From positions 372,001-436,000 of the forward strand of contig NZ_JADJNP010000004.1 of assembly GCF_016714275.1 (NCBI RefSeq): a DNA stretch of 64,000 nt. The letters are read 5' to 3'. Position numbers and translations under genes: made by a program. Position 1 is the first letter of the stretch; every line of letters starts with the position of its first letter. This stretch comes from Tessaracoccus sp. Lineage in GTDB: Bacteria > Actinomycetota > Actinomycetes > Propionibacteriales > Propionibacteriaceae. Of this stretch, positions 27,513 to 35,938 are shown one piece after another. The notes beneath the pieces were generated by a model. It searched no databases, was not told the origin of the DNA, and saw only the letters and a list, made by a program, of their open reading frames with translations.

Positions 27513-28289
27513 CTATTTGTGCAGCGGGTCGGGGTGCTCGGCCAAGTCCTTCGCGGCAAGCGCGGCGCCGATGATGCCCGCCTTGTTGCGGAGCTTCGCC
27601 GGGATGATCTCGGTGTTCAGCTCCAGCAGGGGACCGAACTTGTCCCAGTCCTTCGACACGCCGCCGCCGACGACGAACAGGTCAGGTGACAGCAGCATCT
27701 CGACATGGCTGTAGTAGCGCTGCAGCCGCTTCGTCGCCCACTTCTCGTAGGTCAGGGCCTCCCGGTCCTTTGCGGACGACGCGGCGCGCTTCTCGGCGTC
27801 GTAGCCGTCGATCTCCAGATGCCCGAGTTCGGAGTTGGGCAGGAGGACGCCGCGGTAGATGATCGCGGAACCGATGCCGGTGCCGAGCGTGGTGAGCACG
27901 ACAAGGCCCGGGTGGCCCTGCGCGGCGCCGAAATGCACCTCGGCGAGGCCCGCGGCATCGGCGTCGTTGACCAGCGTGATCTCGCGGCCGAGGCGGTCAG
28001 AGAAGAACTCGTCGGCCTGCAAGCCGGCCCAGTCCTGGTGCAGGTTCGCGATGAACGGGACCCGGCCGTGCACAACGGGGGCAGGGATGGTCAGGCCGAC
28101 GGGGGTGTCGCCGATGTCGTCGGCGAACTCCGCAATGATCTCCGCGATGACGTCAGCGACGTTGCTGGGGGTCGACTCCGCGGGCGTCGGGATGCGAAGC
28201 CGCGGCTTGGCGAACTCGCCCGCCTCCAGGTCAACGGGCGCGCCCTTGACGCCCGAGCCACCAACGTCGATGCCGAGAAGAATGCTCAT
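27513..28289 (-). CDS. ppgK: Polyphosphate glucokinase (ROK family)
   Basis: 258 aa. It phosphorylates glucose with inorganic polyphosphate (and ATP). Motifs are GIDVGGSGVKGAPVDL near the N-terminus, the sugar-binding VNDADAAGLAEVHFGAA, the glycine-rich TTLGTGIGSAII and the PPGK-type ELGHLEIDG followed by AEKRAASSAKDRE. The short length and missing ROK zinc cysteines are normal for PPGK. This is an actinobacterial trait, well matched to polyphosphate-storing propionibacteria. It feeds G6P to Pgi. Confidence 0.95.
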   Translation of the reverse strand: MSILLGIDVGGSGVKGAPVDLEAGEFAKPRLRIPTPAESTPSNVADVIAEIIAEFADDIGDTPVGLTIPAPVVHGRVPFIANLHQDWAGLQADEFFSDRLGREITLVNDADAAGLAEVHFGAAQGHPGLVVLTTLGTGIGSAIIYRGVLLPNSELGHLEIDGYDAEKRAASSAKDREALTYEKWATKRLQRYYSHVEMLLSPDLFVVGGGVSKDWDKFGPLLELNTEIIPAKLRNKAGIIGAALAAKDLAEHPDPLHK

Positions 28290-28311
28290 GAAAGCGAAGC
28301 CTAGCGGCCAC

Positions 28312-28336
28312 GGGTTCCCTGCGCTGCGCGGAACCC
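28312..28336 (-). terminator. Stem-loop downstream of the PH-domain gene
   Basis: GGGTTCC and GGAACCC arms enclose an 11-base GC-rich palindromic loop, just past the PH-domain gene stop at 28343 and ahead of ppgK. No long U-tract is present. Confidence 0.4.
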
Positions 28337-28342
28337 CGGAAA

Positions 28343-29779
28343 TCAGGGAGCGACGGCGCGAGCCGCGCGAGCCAGCGAGACCTGATCCTCCAGTACCTGC
28401 CTGGCGATCGCGGCATCCAGGTGGTAGATCTCGAGGTTCACCGGGCCGGTGGTGGTGTGGATCTCGATGCTGGCAAGGCCCAACCGACGCTGCAGTGGGC
28501 CCTGGCTGATGCTCGCCGACTGCATCCGGCGGTGCGGGACGATCGAGCGGGTCTGGGTGAGCAGACCGTGCTGCGCGACGATCACGTGCTCGCCGATGCC
28601 CCAGGTGTGGGTGTCGAACGTGAGCGGGGTGAGCCAGCGCGCGCGCTCAGGTTGTGGGTGCGGCGTGATCTGCGACAGGTCGACCTCCGGCCAGATCGCG
28701 TCCAGGACCCGCAGGACGTCTTCCCAGGTGCCGTAGGGGAGGAGAACCGCGTTGGTGGCATGGTCCTCGTCCTCGATGGGGTTGCCGTAGCCGAGCACCG
28801 TGACGCTCATCTGGTACAGGCCGGTGACGCGATGCAGGATGTCCTGCCGGATGGCGATGGCCTGGATCCGGCTGGGGCGCAGGCTCTGCGACTTGGTGCT
28901 CAGCGCGCCGCGACGTACGCGGAGGGCGCCGTCCTGCCGTGTCATGCGGAAGCCCCAGTTTCCGCCGGTCTGTCGCCAGGCCCAGCCGACGATGCCGATG
29001 ATCGCGGCCCACTTCGTGAAGGTGGTGTGGGTGAGGAACGAGATGGCGAGCACGATGCCCGCGCCTGCCAGCGCCCACAGGGTCGCGGTGGAGAAGAACG
29101 TGCCGAGGAGGAGGTTCCGCGGCGGGATCGCGACGACGAGCTCCTCCGGCGCCTGCGAGATCCCGCCTCCATCGAGGCCGGCGGGCGGGGACGTGGAGAG
29201 GGGCTCACCGCCCGGGGCCGCGGCGTCCCGAACCTCGCCCTCGGAAAGGATGCTCTCAGGGAGGTCGCCCTCGGGAAGCGCTCCCGCCGCCCCCTCCGGG
29301 GCCGACGGCGCGGCCGTCGCCCGGTGGCTCCGCGCCTTGGCGATCAGGTGCGCGCGGAGTGCCTCGGCTCGCGCGAGCGAGAGATAGACGAGGTCCTGGC
29401 CGCCCGCGCCGCCGACGTCGATGTGGACCTTCGCCAGGCCGAGGATCCGCGCGGCGAGTGGCTGGGTGAGGTCGACGGACTGCACCTTCGTGTAGTCGAT
29501 CCTCGTCGACGTCTGGGAGATGAGGCGCCGCTCGATGCGGAACTCGTCGTCGTCGGCGATGAACGTGGTGGTGCGCCAGGTCAGCAGGCCGCTGATGCCG
29601 GCGATCGTCGCGACGGCGAGCAGGCCGAGCCCGATCCACAGCGTGCTGCCACTCAACCCGTCGAGCCCGCCGCTCTCCGTCATCTCGCGGATCACGAGGA
29701 AGGCGCCGGCGCCGAGCGAGATCGCGGCGCGCGCGAGACCTGTCAGCGGGCTCGGGCGCTCGACGACTTTCGCCTCCAC
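28343..29779 (-). CDS. YdbT-like membrane protein with bacterial PH (bPH2) domains
   Basis: 478 aa from the GTG at 29777-29779, which shares bases with the stop of the upstream gene. There are two pairs of transmembrane helices (about 10-55 and 215-265). Each pair is followed by a bPH2/DUF304 beta domain (RRLISQTSTRIDYTKVQSVDLTQPLAARILGLAKVHIDV and RRMQSASISQGPLQRRLGLASIEIHT). An acidic/Pro-rich cytoplasmic insert lies between them. It is paired with the smaller YdbS-like gene upstream, as in Bacillus ydbST, where the pair has been linked to bacteriocin resistance. The exact role here is unknown. It is probably an envelope stress or membrane-protection protein. Confidence 0.85.
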   Translation of the reverse strand: MEAKVVERPSPLTGLARAAISLGAGAFLVIREMTESGGLDGLSGSTLWIGLGLLAVATIAGISGLLTWRTTTFIADDDEFRIERRLISQTSTRIDYTKVQSVDLTQPLAARILGLAKVHIDVGGAGGQDLVYLSLARAEALRAHLIAKARSHRATAAPSAPEGAAGALPEGDLPESILSEGEVRDAAAPGGEPLSTSPPAGLDGGGISQAPEELVVAIPPRNLLLGTFFSTATLWALAGAGIVLAISFLTHTTFTKWAAIIGIVGWAWRQTGGNWGFRMTRQDGALRVRRGALSTKSQSLRPSRIQAIAIRQDILHRVTGLYQMSVTVLGYGNPIEDEDHATNAVLLPYGTWEDVLRVLDAIWPEVDLSQITPHPQPERARWLTPLTFDTHTWGIGEHVIVAQHGLLTQTRSIVPHRRMQSASISQGPLQRRLGLASIEIHTTTGPVNLEIYHLDAAIARQVLEDQVSLARAARAVAP

Positions 29780-30294
29780 TAGATCCCCGCCTGCTGCTGC
29801 TCGCCGCGGCTGATCAGGCGGTCCCGAAGGGCGGCGGCGTCGTCGGCGGCGAGGCCGGGAATGGTGATCGTGCCGCTGGTCGAGGATGTCACCATCTCGA
29901 CCGAGGCCAGCCCGAACCGGCGATCGATGGGCCCGGAATGCACCTCGACCAGCTGCATCCGGCCGTAGGGGACGCACTGCAGGTGGCGCCGCCACAGGCC
30001 GCTGGTGAGGTAGACGTCCTCGTCGCGCTCGGCGTATCCCCACCGTCGGAACACGCGCGGCGCGCGAACCATGCGCCACACGATCCAGGGGACGGCGACC
30101 GCGGCCAGCAGCCACGGCGACCACGAGGGACCGAAGAGGTACAGGGCGGCGACGCCGATGCCGAAAAGGATGGTCCAGGTGATGGGGATGAGCCAGAGCT
30201 TCATCCGCAGATAGTTGGGGTGCAGCCGCCGCCACGCCACCCCGGGCGGCGCGAACAGATCGTCGAGGGGGGTGGGGCCAGCGGTGTCGGTCAC
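29779..30294 (-). CDS. YdbS-like membrane protein with one bacterial PH domain
   Basis: 171 aa with a GTG start at 30292-30294 that overlaps the previous gene's stop by 4 bases. Two transmembrane helices (about 30-70) precede a single bPH2 domain (GLWRRHLQCVPYGRMQLVEVHSGPIDRRFGLASVEMVTSS). It probably forms a complex with the YdbT-like product encoded immediately downstream. The DUF1707 gene just upstream is in the same transcript. Confidence 0.86.
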   Translation of the reverse strand: MTDTAGPTPLDDLFAPPGVAWRRLHPNYLRMKLWLIPITWTILFGIGVAALYLFGPSWSPWLLAAVAVPWIVWRMVRAPRVFRRWGYAERDEDVYLTSGLWRRHLQCVPYGRMQLVEVHSGPIDRRFGLASVEMVTSSTSGTITIPGLAADDAAALRDRLISRGEQQQAGI

Positions 30295-30938
30295 CTCACA
30301 AACTTCTCATACTTTCGTTGGTTCGCGACACCTGGGCCCAGCACCTTGACGTCGCCCATCACGACGGTGCCCTGCAGGTTGAGCACCATGCCGTCCGGGC
30401 GCGGGCGCAGCCCGTCGACCTTTGCGTCGCTCATGATGGCGTTGACGCCGGAGAGGTTCACGTCGACCCCCTCAGGTACGCGGATGCGGAGCTCGCACAT
30501 CAGACCGCCGACGTTGACGGTGGTAACGCGGGACGCGAACGTCGCGCCGACGAGGTCGATCCTCACATCGCCCAGCCACGCGTTGAGTGTGACCTCCGGC
30601 GCTATGATGCCCACAGCTCCCGGCTTGAAGCTCGACATGAACGCGTTGCCGCCCGTGAAGTCCGAGACCGCGGGTAGGTAGCCGGGAACGGTGGCGACAG
30701 CGGGAGCGATGAGGGGCGCGGGGCCAGACGCTGCGGGGCGGGTGCGGGGCACCAGGTCGGTGGTCAGGACATTCAGGTCGCCGAAGGTGCGGGCATCGTA
30801 GGCCTTCGCGATCCGGTCGGCGTGCTCCTCGAAGGTGATCCGACCCTCCGTGTAGGCGTTGTTCAACACCTGGGCGACGAGTTCGCGGTCGTGATCGGCG
30901 CAGCGAAGCGCCTCAAGTCGGGTCGATTCGGAAGCCAT
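30291..30938 (-). CDS. DUF1707 protein with LiaF-like C-terminal domain
   Basis: 215 aa. Residues about 6-58 are a DUF1707 (SHOCT-like) domain: RLEALRCADHDRELVAQVLNNAYTEGRITFEEHADRIAKAYDARTFGDL. A Pro/Ala linker leads to a beta-rich C-terminal domain (about 105-210) like the LiaF/toastrack cell-wall stress domain (ITPEVTLNAWLGDVRIDL-type repeats). There is no transmembrane helix. It is the first gene of a three-gene unit with two PH-domain membrane proteins, which suggests an envelope-stress module. Confidence 0.85.
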   Translation of the reverse strand: MASESTRLEALRCADHDRELVAQVLNNAYTEGRITFEEHADRIAKAYDARTFGDLNVLTTDLVPRTRPAASGPAPLIAPAVATVPGYLPAVSDFTGGNAFMSSFKPGAVGIIAPEVTLNAWLGDVRIDLVGATFASRVTTVNVGGLMCELRIRVPEGVDVNLSGVNAIMSDAKVDGLRPRPDGMVLNLQGTVVMGDVKVLGPGVANQRKYEKFVR

Positions 30939-31000
30939 AGGCCGAGTCTAGGTCCGGGGGCGGCGCGGCGCATCGGCCCGAGAGCCCTTTCCGGGGCGGT

Positions 31001-32953
31001 TCAGGGGGAGCCCTGACCGCGCCGACGGAGGCGTCGCACCGCCGATCCCACCGCGGCGACCGCGGCCCCCGCGAGCGCGATCGCTGCCGCCCGGGTGCCC
31101 TTCCTGCGCAGGAGCCTCCCCGGCCTGTCGGCGCGCGGGAGGAGGTCGACGTCGTCGGTGTCGATGCCCAGCGGGCAGTCCGCGCCATGGCCGTCGACGG
31201 ACGGCCGCTCGACGGGATAGGCCTCGTAGTCGGCGGCGACGGCGGCGACGAGGGCCTCGTCGTCGCGACGGGCGACGAGTTCGCGCTGCAGCACGATCTG
31301 CTGCCGGGGCGTGAGCGCGACGCGGTGGGTGCGGGTCTCGCAGTAGCCGCACTCGATGCAGCCGTTGAGCTCCGGCCTGATCTGCGGCATCAGCTTGAGG
31401 TTGCGCAGGTGCTCGCCAGGGTCGTCGGAGATGAGGACGCCGGGGTTGAGCACGCCGACGGGGTCGAGGAGATGCTTGATGGCGAGCATTACCTCGTGCA
31501 GCTCGTCCCCGTACTGGGCATGGACGAACGGCGCCATCGCTCGCCCGGTGCCGTGCTCGGCCTTGAGCACGCCGCCGCGCCGTAGGACGGTGCGGACGAG
31601 GTCACGGGTGAACTTGCGGTAGCGCAGCAGGCCAACGGTCTGGCTGAAGTCCTCGCTGAGCAGGAAGTGGATGTTGCCGTCCTTCGCATGCCCGAAGAGC
31701 GGGACGTTCGGGATGCCGTAGCCGTGCTTGTCGAACAGCTTGTCGAGGTCGGCGAGCGTGGCGGAGAAGCTGTCGAGCGGCACGCAGATGTCTTCCATGA
31801 GCGTCGTCACGCCCGAAGGGCGCCCGCCCGCGACCCGCGCGTACAGGCCGCGGCGCAGCGCGACGAGGGTGCTCAACTGCTGCGGCTCGGTGAGGAACCC
31901 GGTGGTCGCGACCGTTGTGAGCTTCGCGAGGCGGTCCTTCGTCACGGTGATGCGCTGCGACAACGTCGCCGGGCCGATGTCATGCAGTTCGATCAGCAGC
32001 GCCGCCTCCGTCGTCAGGGTGGCGTTGCGGAGGAATGCGGGCGCGGACGGGTCATGCTGGAGGACGCGCAGACAGGCAACGTCCATCAGTTCCAGCGCCT
32101 CCGGAGTGAGGTCGAGGAGGGTGGCCGACGCGGTGGCAGCGGCTTGGGGGTCGGGGAAGAGGACGAGCGCCGCGGCGACGCGGTCGGGGACGGGCACGGT
32201 GCGGAACGTGGCTTCCGCGATGAACGCCAGCGTGCCCTCACTGCCGACAAGGAGGTGCCGGATGATGTCGACGGGGCGGTGGTACTCCAGGAGCGCGTTG
32301 ATGCCGTAGCCCATGGTGTTCTTCATGCCGAACAGCCGGTTGATGTCGCGGATCGAGTCCGGGTTGGTGCGCAGGCGCTTCCGCAGCATGTGCAGCCCGC
32401 CGACGAGTTCGGTCTCTTCGAGGCGGAGCGTCATGTCGGCGGTGGGGTCGGCGGTGTCGATGATGCGTCCGCTGGGCAGCACGAACACCATGGACTCGAC
32501 GGTGTGGTAGCTGCTCTGGGCGATGCCGCTGAGGATTCCTGCGGAGTTGTTGGCGATGATTCCGCCGATCGTGCAGGCGACGGCGCTCGACGGGTCGGGT
32601 CCGAGCCGTCGGCCGTGGGGTGCCAGGGCGGCGTTGACGGCGGCGAGGGTGGCGCCGGAACCCGCGCGGATGCGGAGTCCGTCGTCGAGGATCTCGATGT
32701 CATCGAAGCCGCCGCCGACGTCGACCAGCGTTCCGTCGGTGACCGCCTGCCCGGTCAGGCTCGTGCCGCCCGCGCGGAAGGTGAGCGGGCGCCGTCGGCT
32801 GGCGGCATCGACGATCAGCGCCGCGACCTCCTCTACGTCGACGGGTCGGGCCACCTCGGCCGGGGTGAGGAGGAAGTGGGAGGCGTCGTGCGCCATCGCG
32901 AGCCGCGTGATGGCGCGCGTGTCACGCTCAACTGGGGCCCCCACGCTGTCCAC
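31001..32953 (-). CDS. FAD-linked dehydrogenase (D-lactate/glycolate type), Fe-S part degenerate and truncated
   Basis: 650 aa with a GTG start. The N-terminal half is a PCMH-type FAD domain (RPLTFRAGGTSLTGQAVTDG at 55-74, GPDPSSAVACTIGGIIANNSAG at 118-139). A FAD-oxidase C domain follows (GHAKDGNIHF and KAEHGTGRAMAPFV). Relatives of this layout are usually 900 aa or more, with two 4Fe-4S motifs and a CCG domain. Here the first motif keeps C532-x2-C535-x2-C538 but lacks the fourth cysteine. The second is reduced to a lone CPLGI (C593). The protein then ends in a hydrophobic/basic tail (VAAVGSAVRRLRRRG). FAD chemistry may persist, but Fe-S electron transfer probably does not. Confidence 0.85.
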   Translation of the reverse strand: MDSVGAPVERDTRAITRLAMAHDASHFLLTPAEVARPVDVEEVAALIVDAASRRRPLTFRAGGTSLTGQAVTDGTLVDVGGGFDDIEILDDGLRIRAGSGATLAAVNAALAPHGRRLGPDPSSAVACTIGGIIANNSAGILSGIAQSSYHTVESMVFVLPSGRIIDTADPTADMTLRLEETELVGGLHMLRKRLRTNPDSIRDINRLFGMKNTMGYGINALLEYHRPVDIIRHLLVGSEGTLAFIAEATFRTVPVPDRVAAALVLFPDPQAAATASATLLDLTPEALELMDVACLRVLQHDPSAPAFLRNATLTTEAALLIELHDIGPATLSQRITVTKDRLAKLTTVATTGFLTEPQQLSTLVALRRGLYARVAGGRPSGVTTLMEDICVPLDSFSATLADLDKLFDKHGYGIPNVPLFGHAKDGNIHFLLSEDFSQTVGLLRYRKFTRDLVRTVLRRGGVLKAEHGTGRAMAPFVHAQYGDELHEVMLAIKHLLDPVGVLNPGVLISDDPGEHLRNLKLMPQIRPELNGCIECGYCETRTHRVALTPRQQIVLQRELVARRDDEALVAAVAADYEAYPVERPSVDGHGADCPLGIDTDDVDLLPRADRPGRLLRRKGTRAAAIALAGAAVAAVGSAVRRLRRRGQGSP

Positions 32954-33012
32954 GCGTCCACCATACCCAGCGAATGCGCCCCGCCCTGGGAAGCTGCTAA
33001 CCTTGTCGGCAC

Positions 33013-33086
33013 GCGGGCGTAGCTCAATGGCAGAGCGCTAGCTTCCCAAGCTCGATACGCGGGTTCGATTCCCGTCGCCCGCTCCA
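33013..33086 (+). tRNA. tRNA-Gly (anticodon CCC)
   Basis: 74 nt including an encoded CCA. The acceptor stem GCGGGCG/CGCCCGC is perfect. The loop TTCCCAA gives anticodon CCC and the T-loop is TTCGATT. The anticodon stem CTAGC/GCTCG has one T-C mismatch, which is unusual. Confidence 0.93.
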
Positions 33087-33141
33087 ACTGCCTCAGTAGA
33101 ACTCACAGCCAACGCACAGGGTTCGTCCGTAGTCTCCCTCC

Positions 33142-33932
33142 ATGTTTGATGAGCTCCTCGGCCTGCCGGTCCATCCGTTGCTCGTACACCTCCCGGTCGT
33201 GCTGCTGCCGCTCGTGGCCCTGGGCGTCATCGCGCTCGCCGCGCGGCCGGCGTGGCGGCCCCGGTACGCCGGCCTGGTCCTCGTGTTCGCCGTCGTCGCC
33301 GCTCTCGGCGCCGTCGGGGCGATGCTGTCCGGCAACGCGCTCGCCGCCCGAGTCGGGCTGCCCGCGACCCATCAGGCGTTGGGCACCGCGCTGGTCGTCA
33401 GCTCGATCGCCCTCGTGGTCGTCGTCGGCCCGTGGCTGTTGCGGGTGCGCAAAGTGCCTGCGGATCAGGCGACAACCGCTCAGTCGACGATGGGATGGAT
33501 CTCCGCGGCGGTCGCCGTCGTTGTCCTCGGCCTCACGGTCCTGACCGGGCATTCCGGAGCCACCGCCGTGTGGGGCGGAGTCGGAGCCACGCCAACCGCG
33601 GCACCGGCCACCGACCCGGCGACGCCCGCGCCGTCGGACACCCCGGAACCGACCGGTTCCCAGGCCGCGCCGACGGAGTCGACCCCCGCGGAGCGACCGG
33701 GTACACCATGGACGACGTCGCGGCGCACAACACCGAGGCGTCCTGCTGGGCGGCGATCGACGGGAATGTCTACGACCTCACCGAATGGATCGGCCAGCAC
33801 CCGGGCGGCTCCCATCGCATCCTGCCCCTGTGTGGCACCGACGCCACCGCCGCGTTCACCGCGCAGCACGCCGGCCAGGCGCGGCCGGCGAGTGAACTCG
33901 CTTCCTTCCTCCTCGGGCCGCTGGCCGAGTGA
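33142..33932 (+). pseudogene. DUF2231 membrane protein fused to cytochrome b5-like domain, frameshifted
   Basis: The ATG at 33142 starts a DUF2231 domain with four transmembrane helices (LGLPVHPLLVHLPVVLLPLVALGVIAL...) and a Pro/Thr/Ala-rich linker. In the linker near 33681-33700 one base seems lost. The protein continues in another frame to 33932 with a cytochrome b5 fold (YTMDDVAAHNTEASCWAAIDGNVYDLTEWIGQHPGGS...), in which the HPGG heme histidine is present. Without correction the first frame runs on to 34209 as low-complexity sequence. The intact protein would be a small membrane heme protein, possibly in electron transfer. It is placed directly after tRNA-Gly. Confidence 0.8.
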
Positions 33933-33956
33933 GGGCCTCGCACGTGCTGGAAGGCG

Positions 33957-34823
33957 CTACCGCGACTGCGGGAGCTTGACGCCGCGCGCCCCGCGCCGAG
34001 GAGCCGACGGCGGCGGCACGACGGGGCCGATGTCGCCGTCGGGCGCGAGGTCGAGGTCGACGATCACCGGGGCATGGTCCGAAGGGCCGGCGCCCTTGCG
34101 CGCCGCGCGGTCCACCCAGGCCGCCTGCACCCGCGCCGCCACGGGTGCCGAAGCCAGGATCAGGTCGATCCGCATGCCGAGGTCCTGGTGGAACATGCCG
34201 GCCCGGTAGTCCCAGTAGGAGAACACCCGCTTGTCCGGCCAACGGTCGCGGACGACGTCGCTCAGCCCTGCATCGATGAACGCGGCCACCGCGGCCCGCT
34301 CCGGCTCGGTGACGTGCGTGTGGCCGACATACGCGGCCGGGTCGAAGACGTCGGCGTCCGCAGGGGCGATGTTGATGTCGCCGCACAGGGCGACGTCGGC
34401 AGGACCTGCGGCGACGGCGTCGCGGAGAGCGGTCAACCATGCCAGCTTGTAGGCGTAATGCTCGCTGCCCGGCTCGCGGCCGTTCGGCACGTACAGGCTG
34501 TGCACGCGGACGCCGGCGCAGGTCGCACTGATGGCTCGCGCCTCCGCGCGGCCGTCGTAGTCGGGCTGGCCGGGAAAGCCGCGTTCGACATCGTCGAGGC
34601 CCACGCGGGACAGCAGCGCGACACCGTTCCACTGCCCCTGGCCGTGGCTAACGGCCTCGTACCCGAGGTCGGCCAGCGGTGCCGCGAGGAGCGTGTCGAA
34701 CGCCTCCGTCGTGAGCTTGGTCTCCTGCAGACACACCACATCCGGGCGCCGCTGCTCAAGCCAGGGCAGCAACCGGGGAACCCGCTGCTTGACCGAGTTC
34801 ACGTTCCACGTGGCGATCCTCAT
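33957..34823 (-). CDS. xthA: Exodeoxyribonuclease III
   Basis: 288 aa of the EEP (AP endonuclease) family. The motifs are MRIATWNVNSVKQR (1-14), CLQETKL with the metal-binding Glu, HSLYVPNGREPGSEHYAYKLAWL, LCGDINIAPADADVFDP and the terminal SDHAPVIVDLDL with the catalytic Asp-His. It repairs abasic sites and trims 3' ends. It is transcribed away from the acetyltransferase gene; the two starts are about 47 bp apart. Confidence 0.95.
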   Translation of the reverse strand: MRIATWNVNSVKQRVPRLLPWLEQRRPDVVCLQETKLTTEAFDTLLAAPLADLGYEAVSHGQGQWNGVALLSRVGLDDVERGFPGQPDYDGRAEARAISATCAGVRVHSLYVPNGREPGSEHYAYKLAWLTALRDAVAAGPADVALCGDINIAPADADVFDPAAYVGHTHVTEPERAAVAAFIDAGLSDVVRDRWPDKRVFSYWDYRAGMFHQDLGMRIDLILASAPVAARVQAAWVDRAARKGAGPSDHAPVIVDLDLAPDGDIGPVVPPPSAPRRGARGVKLPQSR

Positions 34824-34870
34824 GACGCCACAGTAGCGTTCGGGTGACGACGAACCTTCAGGACAAGCTC

Positions 34871-35938
34871 ATGCTTCACATCCACGAACTCCCGCTCCCC
34901 GACCACCACGGCGACCCGCACTGGCAGGCATACCAGGAGCTGCTCACCCGGTGGAACCACGAGCTGCTCGGAGGCCCCGGGTGGGACGTGTCTGCGGAGA
35001 CCAACCTTGCGCAGTCCCGGGCCGCCGAGAACGACATCCGGGTGGAGCGCTTCCTCGCTTACAGCGACGCCGCGGCCCTCGGCTACGCGACGTTGCGGAT
35101 CAACGTCCGCGACGACCCCGAGGCGGGCAGCGTCATCGTCTATGTCGCGCCTGAGGCCCGCGGGGCCGGGGTCGGGCGTCGGCTTGCTGCGCGCCTGGAG
35201 ACGGCGGTCTGTGACGCGGGACTTGCGCGGCTCAACGCCTGGCTGGAGACGCCGCTGCCGACCGGCGAGCAGTTGGCCCCGGAGACGGGAGTGGGTGGGG
35301 TGCCGGCAGAGCATCCCGGGGTGCGGATGGCCCAGGCGTACGGGTTCGTGCTCGAGCAGGTCGAGCGGGTGAGCCGCTACGACTTCGCCGCGCCGCTCGT
35401 CGACCCGCGCGACGCGCTCGCGGAGGCGCGAGCCCGTGCCGGCGACGAGTACGAGCTCCTCGTCTGGGAAGATGCCGCTCCCGACGACCTACTGGACGGG
35501 ATCGCCGCGCTGAAGAGGCGCATGCTGACCGATCCTCCGACCGGCGGTCTCGTGGTCGCCGAGGCGAACTGGGATGCCGCGCGCGTGCGAGAGGAGGAGG
35601 AAAGGTACCTCCCCACGGTGCGGATCTGGCGCACGGCCGCGCGTCACCGGCCGACGGGTGCGGTCGTCGCCCTGAGCGAGTTGACCCGCGACCGTTCGAA
35701 CCCCGAGGGGCTCGTGGGTCAGGGCGACACGATCGTGCTGCCCGAGCACCGCGGCCGCCGCCTCGGGATGCTAGTCAAGGCCGCGAACCTGATCCAGGTG
35801 CGCGAGGCCTCCCCGGACGCCGAGGCGATCTTGACCTGGAACGCGGAGGAGAACCGCTACATGCTCGACGTCAACGAGGCGCTCGGTTTCCGCCCTTACC
35901 TCGTGGAGGGCGCCTTCCAGCGCAGGCTAGTGGCCTAA
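34871..35938 (+). CDS. GNAT-family N-acetyltransferase with two GNAT domains
   Basis: 355 aa from ATG 34871 (AGGA 8 bases upstream); GTG 34844 is an alternative with no ribosome-binding site. The N-terminal GNAT half has the acetyl-CoA loop APEARGAGVGRRLAARLE. The C-terminal half has a second, weaker GNAT pattern (GDTIVLPEHRGRRLGMLVKAANL and TWNAEENRYMLDVNEALGF). This tandem layout is common in actinobacteria. The mycothiol synthase MshD is also a tandem GNAT, so a related role is possible, but the sequence does not show MshD hallmarks I can confirm. Its stop overlaps the convergent phosphatase stop. Confidence 0.82.
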   Translation: MLHIHELPLPDHHGDPHWQAYQELLTRWNHELLGGPGWDVSAETNLAQSRAAENDIRVERFLAYSDAAALGYATLRINVRDDPEAGSVIVYVAPEARGAGVGRRLAARLETAVCDAGLARLNAWLETPLPTGEQLAPETGVGGVPAEHPGVRMAQAYGFVLEQVERVSRYDFAAPLVDPRDALAEARARAGDEYELLVWEDAAPDDLLDGIAALKRRMLTDPPTGGLVVAEANWDAARVREEEERYLPTVRIWRTAARHRPTGAVVALSELTRDRSNPEGLVGQGDTIVLPEHRGRRLGMLVKAANLIQVREASPDAEAILTWNAEENRYMLDVNEALGFRPYLVEGAFQRRLVA

